A DNA stretch of 64,000 nucleotides. Source: a virus. Below the pieces are notes generated by a model that saw only the letters and a list, made by a program, of their open reading frames with translations, ran no database searches and was not told the origin of the DNA. The position numbers and the translations under genes are program-made. How positions within the stretch are numbered: the first letter of the stretch is position 1; every line of letters starts with the position of its first letter. The stretch spans positions 186,001-250,000 of IMG/VR virus record IMGVR_UViG_3300021057_000274; one strand, written 5' to 3'. Below are positions 11,201 through 19,769 of the stretch, one piece after another.

Positions 11201-14200
11201 TCGCGGCCAGGTGGGACCCTCGCCCTTGAGTGACCGCCGTCCATGACGAGGTACCGAGCTGGTGCGGCATGAATATCTCGTTAGACGTGCCGTCACCTAG
11301 CTCGCCGATGGATGAGGTCCCCCACGTGAAGAGCTTTCCGTCTGAGCGGATCGCTGATCTTGTCGTAGCACCTCCGCCGAGCGCGGTCCACGAGGAAGAT
11401 CCCACCTGCATCGGCGACGAGATTCCAGCCGTGGGGTGATAGTTTAACCCGAGCTCGCCGATCGAGTCAACTCCCCAGGTAAAGAGCTTTCCGTCTGAGC
11501 GGATCGCGACGCCGTGGCTCGCCCCCGCCGCGACCGCTGTCCATGAGGAAGAGCTGATCAAGACAGGAGATGAGTAGTTTAGACCTCCTGACGTGGTGTG
11601 CTGTAGCGTCACCGGGATCCCGAGCTGTCCCACCGTGTTGTTGCCCCAGCCGAAGAGCTTGCCGTCGAAACGAATCCCGATCGTCGAGCTGAGCCCGTGC
11701 GCGATCGCGACCCATGACTCGTTGCCAATCTGTGTCGGCGCCGACTCGCGCTTCAGAGAGTTGTTGCCGAGCTGACCCGCGCCGCCGTCACCCCACATGA
11801 AGAGCTTGTCGTCGCCGCTGATCGCCGAGAAGTGCGACATTCCGCCGACTCCCAGCTTCTTGAAGCTGAGATCAGACGCCACCTGGGTCGGTGAGGCCTT
11901 GACCTGAGAGAACGACATGTTGATGAAGCCCCAGGTGAAGAGCTTCTTGTCCGAGCGAATACCTGCCCCCTCGGTCAACCCAGCGGAGATCTCACGCCAC
12001 GTCAAGGTGGGTACTAGCACTGGAGACGACCTGGAGCTTGGAGCTCGACCGTCACCGATCGAGCCAGCCAGATTGGATCCCCAATTGAAGAGCCTGCCGT
12101 TCAGGTCGAGGCCTGACGAGTTGTCAGAGCTCGCGTGGCCGATCACGGACCAGCGCGAGAGGCCGACCTGGACGGGGCTTGAGTAACTAACGATGTCATC
12201 AAGACCAAGGCGTCCGCTCGCGCCGTTGCCCCACGCGAAGAGCAGACCGTCGCTCCTGATCGCCTTCGTCTGCGCGTTCCCTCTCGAGATCGCCGTCCAC
12301 GACGACGTGCCGACCTGTACCGGGGAGGAGCGGCTCGTCGTCGTTCCGTCACCGAGCTGGCCCAAGGAGTTGAGCCCCCAGGTAAAGAGGGCTCCGTCCT
12401 CTCTCAGGGCGCCGCTGTAGGAAGCTCCGCCCGCGACGGCGATCCATGAGGAGGTACCGACTTGCACGGGGCTAGAGCGGTTCGCCCCAGCGTCACCGAG
12501 CTGCCCAGACGAGTTCGATCCCCAGGTAAAGAGACCGCCGTCTGACCGAATTCCCAAGACGTGGTTGTTACCGCCGTCAACCACGATCCAAGAGGAGGTG
12601 CCGACCTGAACGGGTGACGAGCGCTCACCGGTCGTACCGTCGCCGAACTGTCCGTTGGCTCCGTCGCCCCAGCTGAAGAGCCCACCGTCCGCGCGAATCG
12701 CGACGGAGTAGTTAGCTCCGCACCCAGCGGTGATCGCGACCCAAGATGAGGTGCCGATCTGTACGGGTGAGGAGCTGTTTGAGATCGAGCTATTTCCTAG
12801 CTCGCCAGACGCGCCGCGCCCCCACGCGAAGAGCCTACCGTCGGAGCGAATCGCGAGCACGTGCTGTGACGCTGAGATCGCTGACCAGGTAGAAGTGCCG
12901 ATCTGCACGGGAGATGAGCGGTCGATCGTCGTGCCATCTCCGACCGCCCCGTTTGCGTTGTGGCCCCAGCCGAAGAGAGATCCGTCGGAACGGATCGCGA
13001 CGGTGAAGCTGTGACCTGACGCGACCTGGCTCCAACTCTTATAGCCGATCTGGACCGGCGACGAAGCTAACGAGGTCGCGATGCCGAACAAGTTGAAGGC
13101 GGATCCGTCTGACGCTGACCCCCACATGTACAGCTTGCCGTCCTTGATACCGCCAGTTGACTGATTTCCTGAGCTGACGGTCGCCCAAGACGAGAGTCCG
13201 ATCTGGATCGGTGATGATCGCGAGCTGATCTCACCGTCACCCAACCGGCCGTTCGTGTTGATCCCCCACGCGAAGAGCTTGCCGTCGACGTCGATCGCGT
13301 GCGAGGTGAGGGATCCAGCGTGAACCACCGCCCATGAGCTAGCTCCGATCGAGACTGGAGATGACCGAGCGGTGGTAGAGTCGTCACCGAGCTGCCCGCT
13401 TCCATTATTGCCCCACGCGAAGAGCTTGCCGTCGAGGCGAATCGCGAGGGTGTGATCGTCGGTTCCAGCGCTGACCCCGACCCAGCTAGAGGTGCCGATC
13501 TGTACCGGGGAAGACAGGTCAGGAGCAGCGGTACCGTTACCCAAGCGTCCGTTAGCTGCTGCACCCCAGGTAAACAGTCCGCCGTCAGAACGAATCGCGA
13601 CGCCGTGAGATCCAGCCAACGAGATCGCGGTCCACGACGACGTGCCGATCTGTACTGGCGATGATCGATTGGTGACGGATCCGTCACCAAGCTTTCCTGC
13701 GGTGTTCTCGCCCCAAGTAAAGAGGGAGCCGTCGGAGCGGATCGCGGCAGTCTGAAAGTTTCTAGCTGCGATCGCGATCCAGCTCGAAGTTCCGACCTGC
13801 GTTGGGCTAGAGATCGAGGTGGTGTTGCCAAGGCCGAGTTGCCCCTCGGTCCCTCGCCCCCACACGAAGAGAGCGCCGTCCTTTCGCAGAGCGGCCGAGT
13901 GCAAGCCACCGCAGGCGATCGCGGTCCAGCTTGACGCGCCGATCTGGAGGGGGCTCGAGAGCGACGCGGTGTCGTTGGAGCCCAAGCGCCCTTGCCCGCC
14001 GTTGCCCCACGCGAAGAGTCCCCCGTCGGAGCGCAGAGCGAGGGTGTGCGCCGAACCGAACGCTAGCGCGACCCAGCTTAGAGGATCATGTTGGCCGATC
14101 TGAACGGGTGACGAGCGATCATTGAGCAGGCCGTCACCGAGCTGCCCTGAGGAATTTCCTCCCCAAGCGTACAGGGATCCCTCTGAGTCGATGACGACCG

Positions 14201-14222
14201 CATAGCTGCCGACCGAGCTCAC
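5205..14222 (-). CDS. Giant RCC1-repeat tail fibre/adhesin with C-terminal LamG domain
   Basis: 3005 aa, GTG start at 14222 overlapping the upstream stop (GTGA). Residues 1 to ~2760 are RCC1-type repeats of about 51 residues, consensus SSPVQIGTSSWTAVSAG followed by HTLAIRSDGALFTWG and GQLGDG, so about 54 repeats by length. RCC1 repeats normally form seven-bladed propellers, so about seven or eight propellers in a row would fit. Residues ~2780-3005 are a concanavalin/LamG-type domain (FGTGSYTAEAFVSW, KWYHIVCQRH, RVWIDGVLRG), a common carbohydrate-binding module. No signal peptide is seen. It is coupled to two other fibre-like genes upstream. A receptor-binding or long tail fibre role is inference from context; no chaperone was recognised. 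Confidence 0.8.
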   Translation of the reverse strand: MSSVGSYAVVIDSEGSLYAWGGNSSGQLGDGLLNDRSSPVQIGQHDPLSWVALAFGSAHTLALRSDGGLFAWGNGGQGRLGSNDTASLSSPLQIGASSWTAIACGGLHSAALRKDGALFVWGRGTEGQLGLGNTTSISSPTQVGTSSWIAIAARNFQTAAIRSDGSLFTWGENTAGKLGDGSVTNRSSPVQIGTSSWTAISLAGSHGVAIRSDGGLFTWGAAANGRLGNGTAAPDLSSPVQIGTSSWVGVSAGTDDHTLAIRLDGKLFAWGNNGSGQLGDDSTTARSSPVSIGASSWAVVHAGSLTSHAIDVDGKLFAWGINTNGRLGDGEISSRSSPIQIGLSSWATVSSGNQSTGGIKDGKLYMWGSASDGSAFNLFGIATSLASSPVQIGYKSWSQVASGHSFTVAIRSDGSLFGWGHNANGAVGDGTTIDRSSPVQIGTSTWSAISASQHVLAIRSDGRLFAWGRGASGELGNSSISNSSSPVQIGTSSWVAITAGCGANYSVAIRADGGLFSWGDGANGQFGDGTTGERSSPVQVGTSSWIVVDGGNNHVLGIRSDGGLFTWGSNSSGQLGDAGANRSSPVQVGTSSWIAVAGGASYSGALREDGALFTWGLNSLGQLGDGTTTSRSSPVQVGTSSWTAISRGNAQTKAIRSDGLLFAWGNGASGRLGLDDIVSYSSPVQVGLSRWSVIGHASSDNSSGLDLNGRLFNWGSNLAGSIGDGRAPSSRSSPVLVPTLTWREISAGLTEGAGIRSDKKLFTWGFINMSFSQVKASPTQVASDLSFKKLGVGGMSHFSAISGDDKLFMWGDGGAGQLGNNSLKRESAPTQIGNESWVAIAHGLSSTIGIRFDGKLFGWGNNTVGQLGIPVTLQHTTSGGLNYSSPVLISSSSWTAVAAGASHGVAIRSDGKLFTWGVDSIGELGLNYHPTAGISSPMQVGSSSWTALGGGATTRSAIRSDGKLFTWGTSSIGELGDGTSNEIFMPHQLGTSSWTAVTQGRGSHLAAISNGKLFVWGANANGQLGINATTNQSSPTLVGWDTSWTAVSLGLAHTLAIRNDGKLFTWGMNNVGQLGDGTQVNKSSPVQIGVSSWTAVRAGTSFSLAIRSDGALYGWGNNDFGQIGNANYHTSPLAVGASSWTAIAGGRNFTCAIRSDGALFTWGTNDVGQLGDGTSAFKQSPVQIGTSSWTAVSAGSSHMVAIRSDGALFTWGWNSTGQLGDGSQTNRSSPVQIGTSSWTAISGGGNTANGDAHSAAIRSDGALFTWGTANRGRLGNGSSSGNVLSPVQIGTSSWTMVACGGYYTLAIRTDGGLFTWGTGDGGELGDSNGARSSPVQVGTSSWTFVSSGFGGNMGTVGAIRTDGALFCWGYNGSGAVGDGTTTNRSSPVSIGSSSWTAIRTTCLHASTPFAIGIRSDGALFGWGNNSVGQLGDGTQVNKSSPVQIGSSSWTALGIGYTTGHGIRFGGALFGWGSNDSGQLGAGTPGTVLSPMQVGTSSWTALAAGPSHAMGIRSDGRLFAWGNNGSGQLGDGTIVTQQSPVSIGTSSWTAVTTGNFHTAALRSDGALFTWGVGSTGRLGDGTTVSKSSPVQIGSSSWTAVAALDISTAAIRTDGAIFVWGGGPSSLGLSDFPNIYSKLLTQVGTSSWTAVAASTISNQGMTYAIRSDGALYGWGSNFSSQLGDSSSTSRSSPVLIGGTSSWTAVATSGDHGHAIRTDGAMFAWGFGTNGQLGNNSNAAVSSPVLVSGSHSWTAVATYAPGTIARRADGALFAWGFNSTVENIDSSGVNYSVPTQIGSSSWTAVGSSNLDADTNQSVRYMIRTDGRLFAMGAEGKGQLGNNHQRTPSSFVAVSAGDRVIGAIRSDGALMTWGNSTQGVHGQWIRVNKSFPTVLGQFRSWSKVSTGADSSTGIKSDGSLWGWGNNSINQLGDGTSVAKSSPVLIGGSSSWTAVSKGANHAIALRTDGGLFAWGAGSNGQIGNGSAGNINSPIQLGSSSWTAVSAGGTHSLAIRTDGALFAWGLNNAGQLGNESPSNTSSPVQIGSSSWTAISGGGSHTIAIRSDGALFTWGLNLTGQLGDGSTTNRSSPVPIGSSSWTAIAGGSDHSLAIRSDGALFAWGYNGTGQLGDLSTVTKSSPVQIGTSSWTMVGAAKHTSLAIRTDGAVFTWGDGQNGQLGHGATITGFIKSSPVQIGTSSWTFIGTGSSTSTPSAIRSDGALFTWGVDLSGMLGTLSSATMSSPVLVPSGDPVTKSSWVMISGSYASNMAAIRSDGALFTWGDNSFGQLGKSSEYSHESSPVQVGVNSWAAVSTGSHTAAVRSDGALFVWGSNASFQLGVLTHRVSSPIQVGTESWHALPSATKSISHAAAIRGDRKLFLWGYNTSGHIGDHKSVGATVGLSYVFPTKLDERSWIAIAAGYDHMTAIRDDGLLFAWGIDTWGQLGQGTLGARSSPVQIGASSWTAISNGGESGFGGSSYAIRTDGGLFSWGIGNDGRLGLGSTTSFSSPVQVGTSSWTAVSGGTSHVLAIRSDGALFTWGGNGSGQLGDNTTTPKSSPIQIGTSSWTAVCAGSTTSMAIRIDGALFAWGVNGSGQLGDGSTTSRSSPVLIGSSSWTAVSAATSHTVAIRSDGALFAWGLNSLYQLGDATLTNRSSPIQIGTSSWVAIATLHSTTYAKRSDGKLFAWGDNASAQIGNGSSLSFNPIPVQPLGLENMKFVDVVTGVNWTHALRADGALFGWGSNSSGQLGDGSVTTRSTPTAITTVKFGKIGGTVLSGYGITGIPGESFVLDPQYDSTVLIMANENGTGSTFIDQSRHARALSTTGTVVWSDASPPEGAARSVVLNGTSRLEVASTSADFDFGTGSYTAEAFVSWASYSSTADVHIFGACNYNWNANNGWAFTRYDPAGGWILWHQTNSVIIFNDFTPTLNKWYHIVCQRHLGLVRVWIDGVLRGQGIDTSNIASTPVFTIGGSANGTSAHHNGAFAGVRVTKGAARYHSTSFRPPYLPLKFT

Positions 14223-16843
14223 TTACTCCACCGTTTCAGATACTTGAGGGCTCTGTCTAACACCGCGGCCGTGAGATCCGTAAACGACCATCCGCTGTTG
14301 TTGCCACCGTTGACCGAGTGCGCTCCTGCGTACCAGGTCCCAGGTTGCACCGTCGACCTGCTGATCGACAGCCAATCGGTCACTACTCTCCCAACCGTCC
14401 TCTTGACGAGAGTGTGACTTGCCGCGGTGAGACTTCCGATAGTTACCAACTTTCCTGGCTCGCCCCTTACGTTCCAAGTATTTACCGTTGTGGTAGAACC
14501 GGCAGTGAAGCGGAGAGTCTGCGGGGGAGTTGTAACGGAGATCGAGTCAAACGTGTTATTTCCGACGAAATCAAGTCCGCTGTTGGGCGTGTCGCAAGAA
14601 AAAGCTATGGCTGGCCAAGTCTTGCCTCCACCCCTAAACTGTCGCGGGTTCGTCGTGTTTCCGGCGACCTCTAGAGTCCAAGAGTGAGGCTTGACCGTCA
14701 AGTTCGTCGCCGTGTCAAAGTCGAGAACGTTCTCGGCGTCCGTTGACATGGTCGTGAGCTTTCCGCCAGACGCCGATGACCTTATCTCTCGTAAGTTCGC
14801 GTTGTTCGACAAAAACTTTCCGACCGTGAGCTTCTTTCCGTTCAAGTCAACGATTCCTTGAGTGAGCGTAAACGCCCACAGGTCAGGGCTCATCGTGATG
14901 TTGTCTCCGAGCGTCAACGTGCTTCCCGACGAGTTATACGTGATGGGTCGCCTGAAGGCTACTCCATTAGAGGTGATCGTGCTAGACGGTCCAGCGAACC
15001 CAACAGCCGTAGAATCTGACGTGACGGTCATGGTCGGTGAGAGAGTCAAGTTACCGATGATGGTCAGCGCGAACGTGGGGACGCCCATCGTCCCTGAGAA
15101 ACCAGTAAAGTTGAGGTTGCTGCAATTGCCCACTTGCGGGATTACCGTGTCTGATCCTGCGGTAACGTTCATGAAGAGGTTCGCGTGACCCCCGCCGTGG
15201 ATCGTCCGAGTACCAGTAGACCCGCTGTAGGTGAAGTTGACATTGACGACGTCGTTTGCGGTGACCGGGCTGTTAGCGTTGAAGACGTTGGTATTGTTGC
15301 CAGTGATGTTGATCTGCCCGCCAGCCGCGGTGACCGAATGTCCAAATGACCCGTTGCTGTACCAACCAGTGATCGTCAGCGTCTTTCCGTTGAGGTCGAG
15401 AGTGCCGCTCGTGACCGTGGTCGAGAGGTTAATGTTCCCGGTGAGCGTCGCGTTATCGCTCAACTTCAACGTCGTTCCCATCGTGAACTGCCAGTTGGCT
15501 GGCCAAGTTTTACCCGCGGAGGTGATGTTCTGGGTCGTCCGCCCCTGAAAGAGAACGTCGGTGCCAGTAAGCGAAGCGTTAGAGTCAAGCGTGACGTCGC
15601 CGAGGAAGACTGGCTGCTGGCTAAAGTTAAGCGTAAATGTCTGGTCGGTGCCAGAACAGAGAAGATTGCCGATCCCGACGTTTGAGATGTTGATCGTGAC
15701 CGTTTGCCCGTTCGCTGAGAAGCTGCTCGCGTCAAAGACAACCGTGTCTTGAGGCAGCGGAAAGTTGTTCGCGTCGGTCGCTCCGTTGCTAGATGTCGCC
15801 CAACGGTTCGACGCGTTCCAGTTTCCGGTTCCACCCACCCAAAACTTGTCAACTCCCGTAGTGAAGGTGATCCCCGAGTTTCCCTTGAGATCACCGACCC
15901 GCGTACCTGACCAGGTCGCCGCCCCAGCTCCAGTGACGTCTCGGAAATCAACGTCGGTCAGCGACACCGCTGCGGCGGTAAGCGTTCGAGCGGTGCCGAT
16001 CGTGTTGGAGCGCACGAGCCACCTCTCGGTCGCGGCGAAGGGCTGCGGAAACGACAATGTACCGTTGATCGTTTGATTTGCCTCAAGCGAGAGCTCAGCG
16101 CCCCACACTCCGACCCGCTCAAAGGTGAGGTTGTTGAACGTGTTTGTCCCGCTGATCGACCTAACGTTGGGGGTAGCCGTGTTCGTGAAGCTCACGTTGT
16201 GAAAGGTGCGTCCGTTGCCGCGAAAGAGAGCCGACGATGATGACATGTTGATCGTCGATGTTCCGGCGTTTAGAGTGGGAGCTGATCCGTTGGTGAAGTC
16301 GAGGTTGCTCGTAACCGTGACCGTGGACGCCCCTAACGTCAACGTGCCAGATCCCCCGGAGTTGTTGAGGGTAGCTACGGTGAGCGTTTGTCCGTTGGTG
16401 TCAAAGGTGCCAGTTCCGATCGTCAGGGCAGCTCCGATCACTCCTGCGTCTTGCATGGTCCACGTCCCAGCACCTAGCGTAGTGACTGTACCGGCGATCG
16501 TTTTGCCGTTGAAGGTGATCGTGTGGGATCCTGTTCCTCTGAGAGCTTTAGTCGCGCTGTGAGTGAATGTCATCCCGGATCCGAGCGTCAGGTTTCCGTA
16601 GATGTCAACGCCGTCAGAGCCTTGGAACGTTCCCGTGAAACCCGTGAAATTGAGGTTAGCGCAAGTGAGCGGTCCGTTTTCGGTGCCCACGGTGACCGAG
16701 CCGCTGTTTCCGTCAAAGAACACGTTGTCGGTCGAGGTGGGTCTTGAGGCCCCACCGGTGCCGCCGGTGGAGGTCGCCCACAGCGACCCGTCAGAGGTGC
16801 CGCTCCAGTTAGCTGATCCGCCTACCCAGTATCTGTCGGCCAT
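14219..16843 (-). CDS. Beta-solenoid-like tail fibre protein
   Basis: 874 aa, ATG at 16843, one base after the upstream stop. It begins ADRYWVGGSANWSGTSDG, and the same module recurs mid-protein as DKFWVGGTGNWNASNRWATS. Between are many short Thr/Asn/Gly-rich beta strands of the form TLTLGASTVTVTSNLDF and GTVTTLGAGTWTM, as in beta-solenoids of fibres and autotransporter-like adhesins. The C-terminus (GRVVTDWLSISRS ... AGAHSVNGGNNSGWSFTD) resembles a capping module and ends in a basic helix. It lies between the two RCC1/LamG proteins in one coupled operon, so a component of the same fibre assembly is likely (inference). Confidence 0.7.
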   Translation of the reverse strand: MADRYWVGGSANWSGTSDGSLWATSTGGTGGASRPTSTDNVFFDGNSGSVTVGTENGPLTCANLNFTGFTGTFQGSDGVDIYGNLTLGSGMTFTHSATKALRGTGSHTITFNGKTIAGTVTTLGAGTWTMQDAGVIGAALTIGTGTFDTNGQTLTVATLNNSGGSGTLTLGASTVTVTSNLDFTNGSAPTLNAGTSTINMSSSSALFRGNGRTFHNVSFTNTATPNVRSISGTNTFNNLTFERVGVWGAELSLEANQTINGTLSFPQPFAATERWLVRSNTIGTARTLTAAAVSLTDVDFRDVTGAGAATWSGTRVGDLKGNSGITFTTGVDKFWVGGTGNWNASNRWATSSNGATDANNFPLPQDTVVFDASSFSANGQTVTINISNVGIGNLLCSGTDQTFTLNFSQQPVFLGDVTLDSNASLTGTDVLFQGRTTQNITSAGKTWPANWQFTMGTTLKLSDNATLTGNINLSTTVTSGTLDLNGKTLTITGWYSNGSFGHSVTAAGGQINITGNNTNVFNANSPVTANDVVNVNFTYSGSTGTRTIHGGGHANLFMNVTAGSDTVIPQVGNCSNLNFTGFSGTMGVPTFALTIIGNLTLSPTMTVTSDSTAVGFAGPSSTITSNGVAFRRPITYNSSGSTLTLGDNITMSPDLWAFTLTQGIVDLNGKKLTVGKFLSNNANLREIRSSASGGKLTTMSTDAENVLDFDTATNLTVKPHSWTLEVAGNTTNPRQFRGGGKTWPAIAFSCDTPNSGLDFVGNNTFDSISVTTPPQTLRFTAGSTTTVNTWNVRGEPGKLVTIGSLTAASHTLVKRTVGRVVTDWLSISRSTVQPGTWYAGAHSVNGGNNSGWSFTDLTAAVLDRALKYLKRWSK

Positions 16844-16844
16844 C

Positions 16845-19769
16845 TTATCCGACTCTCCGGACGATCTTCGCTAGGTTGGGATCATAGCCGGTACCCATCA
16901 GCCCTGACGTGTCCGAGCCAAACGCGAAGAGCTTCCCCTGAGAGTCGATCGACATGTTGATCGCGGAGCCGTAAGCCGTTTTCGCCCAGTCGGTCTTCGC
17001 GCCGATCTGAACTGGTGACGACTTGGAGGAGAGAGATCCGTCCCCGAGGGCGCCTTGGGATGCGCTGCCCCACGTAAAGAGCGCGCCGTCGGTGCGGATC
17101 GCTGCAACTCCGCTGATGTGGGCGCTCACCGCGGTCCATGACGAGGATCCCACCTGGATCGGTTCGCTCCAAAAGGTTGAGTGATTCACTCCGAGCTGTC
17201 CGCTTCCGTTACCGCCCCATGTGAAGAGCGCACCGTCGGAGCGAATCGCCGCGACGATGCTTGAGCTAACTCCCACAGATGTCCAGCTAGAGGTACCTAC
17301 CTGCACCGGCGACCGCGGACCCGTTGACGTGAAGTTGCCGTACTTTGACCCCGAGAGAGAGTTGTTGTTGTCGCCCCAGATGAAGAGCTTCCCCGACCTG
17401 ATCGCTAGGCTAGTTGACCTCGCTCCACAGATCGCTGTCCAGTCGGTCGCTGCGCTGATCGCGATCGGGCTGTTGACGTTGTTGGTGTTGCCGTCTCCCA
17501 CCTGTCCCATTCCCCCTTGCCCCCACCCGAAGAGCACGCCGTCATAACGGATTCCTAGAGCGTGGTTCGTCCCGGGGCCAACCGTTCTCCACCCGAGGGT
17601 GCCGACCTGAGTCGGCGAGCTCCTGGTAGAGGTGTCCCCCACCCCGAGCTCTCCGCTCGTGTTCATCCCCCAACCAAAGAGATTGTTTGACACGACGAAC
17701 GCGGTAGCTGACGGAGTGAAGTTCGCGGTGTAGAGCGCCCTCTTGACGATCCGCACCTCATCGATGTAGCCGTTGATCGTATACCCTGACGCCTCATCTA
17801 ACCCACCGATCTTGAAGGGCTTCGACGAGTTATTGATCGTGTCGTTGATAGTTCCAGTAGTGCCTAGCTGGGTGCCGTCGACGAAGAGATAGAGGTTAGA
17901 TCCTGAGCGGCACACCGCGACGTGATACCAAGTGTCGGTTGACCAGGTGAAATCGCGCGCGTATACGTTGACGTTAGTTCCATCCGTTGACCACAGAAAC
18001 GCGAGACCGTTTCCTGTGGTGTCTGCCTCGTTGAGAAATTGGAAGTTCCAAGCTCGGTTAAGTCCGCTCACGCTCCCTAGCTGGTCGACGATCAACGCGT
18101 TCTTTCCAGGTGCTCCGATGTGCCTCACCCACGCTTCGACCGTGAAGTCACCGCTGCCCAGGGAAAAGTCAGGGTGATCTGGCGTCGAGAAGTAGCTCGA
18201 GCTCCCGTTGAACTTCGCGGACGTCTCGCCGAATTTTGCGTGTTCGGTCGAGATCGTCGCGCTGCTCCCAGCGGTGAAGACCTTTCCCTTGATCGAGTCA
18301 ATCGAGTTGGTGGATCCTCCGGCTTCATCGAAGTGCATGAGGAGAACCTCGGCGTTATCTCTGATCGCGTAGAACGAGCTTCCTCCTGGAGAGCTTCCGA
18401 CGAACGACCACGAGCTCGTTCCGATCTGCACCGGGCTAGATCGAGATGCTCCAGCGTCGCCGAGAGCTCCGTTGGTGCTAGATCCCCACGTAAAGAGCGC
18501 ACCGTCGGAGCGAATCGCCGCAGAGTTTAAGTCGCCGCACGCTACCGCAATCCACGAGGAAGTTCCGATCTGAACGGGTGACGACCTGGAGGTGGTGGTG
18601 CCGTCCCCGAGACGGCCGACTCCTGCTCCGTTTTGCCCCCACGCAAACAATCCCCCGTCAGAGCGGATCGCTAACGTGTGATTTGTTCCTGTCGAGATCG
18701 CGGTCCAGCTAGAGGTGCCAACCTGCACCGGAGAAGATCGTGGGGTAGTGTTTCCGTTCCCCAGCTCGCCGTTAGAGTTTCCGCCCCACGTGAAGAGTCC
18801 GCCGTCTTGCCTGATCGCGACGCAATATGAGGAGCCGTTGGCTACCGCCGTCCATGACGAGGACCCGATCTGGATCGGGCTGAAAGCGTCTAGGATCGCG
18901 GAGTTTCCGATCTGCCCGCTAGTTCCGAGTCCCCACGCGAAGAGGGCACCGTCGGAGCGAATCGCCACGATCGTTGAGCCTCCGTGGACCGCTGTCCACG
19001 ACGACGCTCCGAGCTGCGGGCCGGGCCTCCTTCTCAAGTGAATTTCAGCGGGAACAACGTAGCCTGGAACGTCTGATCCCCAGATGAAGAAGCCTCCGTC
19101 CGACCGGATCGCCCCCATGCAAGAGGACTCAAATGAAGATGAGACCGCGGTCCAGGATGACGTTCCGACCTGAACCGGAGATGACCTCGCGGTGTTATCG
19201 TTCAGCCCGAGAATGTCACCTGACCCCCACGTAAAGAGACCGCCGTCCGAGCGGATCGCCGCGGTGGCTGAGGGCCCGCACACGACCGCCGTCCACGACG
19301 ACGTGCCGATCTGGACGGGTGATGACCTGTTGGTTTGTGAGCCGTCCCCTAGCTGTCCGAGGCCGTTCGCTCCCCACGCGAAGAGGGCGCCGTCGGAGCG
19401 AATCGCCGCGGTGTGAGCCCCACCCACGGAGACCGCCGTCCACGACGAAGATCCCACCTGAGTCGGGAGATAGACCTGAGCGACCATGCCCAGCGGAGAG
19501 ATCTGTGACAGGTAACCAAGTTGGCCAGAGGTGTTGAACCCCCACGTGAAGAGAGCGCCGTCGGAGCGGATCGCGGCATGATGGCCGCCGATCGACGAGG
19601 GCGCCACGCTCAACCACTGGGTGCCAGGCATGAGCTCGAAGGGCTCCTTGCGGGCCGTGGAGGAGGCGCCGTCTGGCAAGAACCCCGCGTTGTTGTTCAG
19701 TCCGCCCCACGCGTAGAGCTGTCCGGCATCCTTGCCGGTAGATGCCGGGGGATTGTTGAAGATCGGCAT
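16845..19769 (-). CDS. RCC1-repeat tail fibre protein with internal LamG domain
   Basis: 974 aa. I chose the ATG at 19769 because it overlaps the upstream stop (TAATG); a 48-residue upstream extension in frame is Arg-rich and only mirrors the end of the neighbouring gene. RCC1 repeats fill residues ~15-470 and ~695-974. They use the same SSPVQIGTSSWTAV / AIRSDGALFTWG units as the 3005-aa protein. A LamG-type domain is inserted at ~473-693 (FGETSAKFNGSSSYFSTPD, GDFTVEAWV, WYHVAVCRSGSNLYLFVDG, GYIDEVRIVKRALY). The two RCC1 genes are clearly paralogous, but the LamG module sits at a different place in each, pointing to domain shuffling. Confidence 0.8.
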   Translation of the reverse strand: MPIFNNPPASTGKDAGQLYAWGGLNNNAGFLPDGASSTARKEPFELMPGTQWLSVAPSSIGGHHAAIRSDGALFTWGFNTSGQLGYLSQISPLGMVAQVYLPTQVGSSSWTAVSVGGAHTAAIRSDGALFAWGANGLGQLGDGSQTNRSSPVQIGTSSWTAVVCGPSATAAIRSDGGLFTWGSGDILGLNDNTARSSPVQVGTSSWTAVSSSFESSCMGAIRSDGGFFIWGSDVPGYVVPAEIHLRRRPGPQLGASSWTAVHGGSTIVAIRSDGALFAWGLGTSGQIGNSAILDAFSPIQIGSSSWTAVANGSSYCVAIRQDGGLFTWGGNSNGELGNGNTTPRSSPVQVGTSSWTAISTGTNHTLAIRSDGGLFAWGQNGAGVGRLGDGTTTSRSSPVQIGTSSWIAVACGDLNSAAIRSDGALFTWGSSTNGALGDAGASRSSPVQIGTSSWSFVGSSPGGSSFYAIRDNAEVLLMHFDEAGGSTNSIDSIKGKVFTAGSSATISTEHAKFGETSAKFNGSSSYFSTPDHPDFSLGSGDFTVEAWVRHIGAPGKNALIVDQLGSVSGLNRAWNFQFLNEADTTGNGLAFLWSTDGTNVNVYARDFTWSTDTWYHVAVCRSGSNLYLFVDGTQLGTTGTINDTINNSSKPFKIGGLDEASGYTINGYIDEVRIVKRALYTANFTPSATAFVVSNNLFGWGMNTSGELGVGDTSTRSSPTQVGTLGWRTVGPGTNHALGIRYDGVLFGWGQGGMGQVGDGNTNNVNSPIAISAATDWTAICGARSTSLAIRSGKLFIWGDNNNSLSGSKYGNFTSTGPRSPVQVGTSSWTSVGVSSSIVAAIRSDGALFTWGGNGSGQLGVNHSTFWSEPIQVGSSSWTAVSAHISGVAAIRTDGALFTWGSASQGALGDGSLSSKSSPVQIGAKTDWAKTAYGSAINMSIDSQGKLFAFGSDTSGLMGTGYDPNLAKIVRRVG

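Noticed and set aside
5205-14222. Regularly spaced DNA repeats suggesting a CRISPR array
   Set aside because: Repeats of about 150 bp are in frame and encode RCC1 units; there are no constant short repeats with unique spacers.
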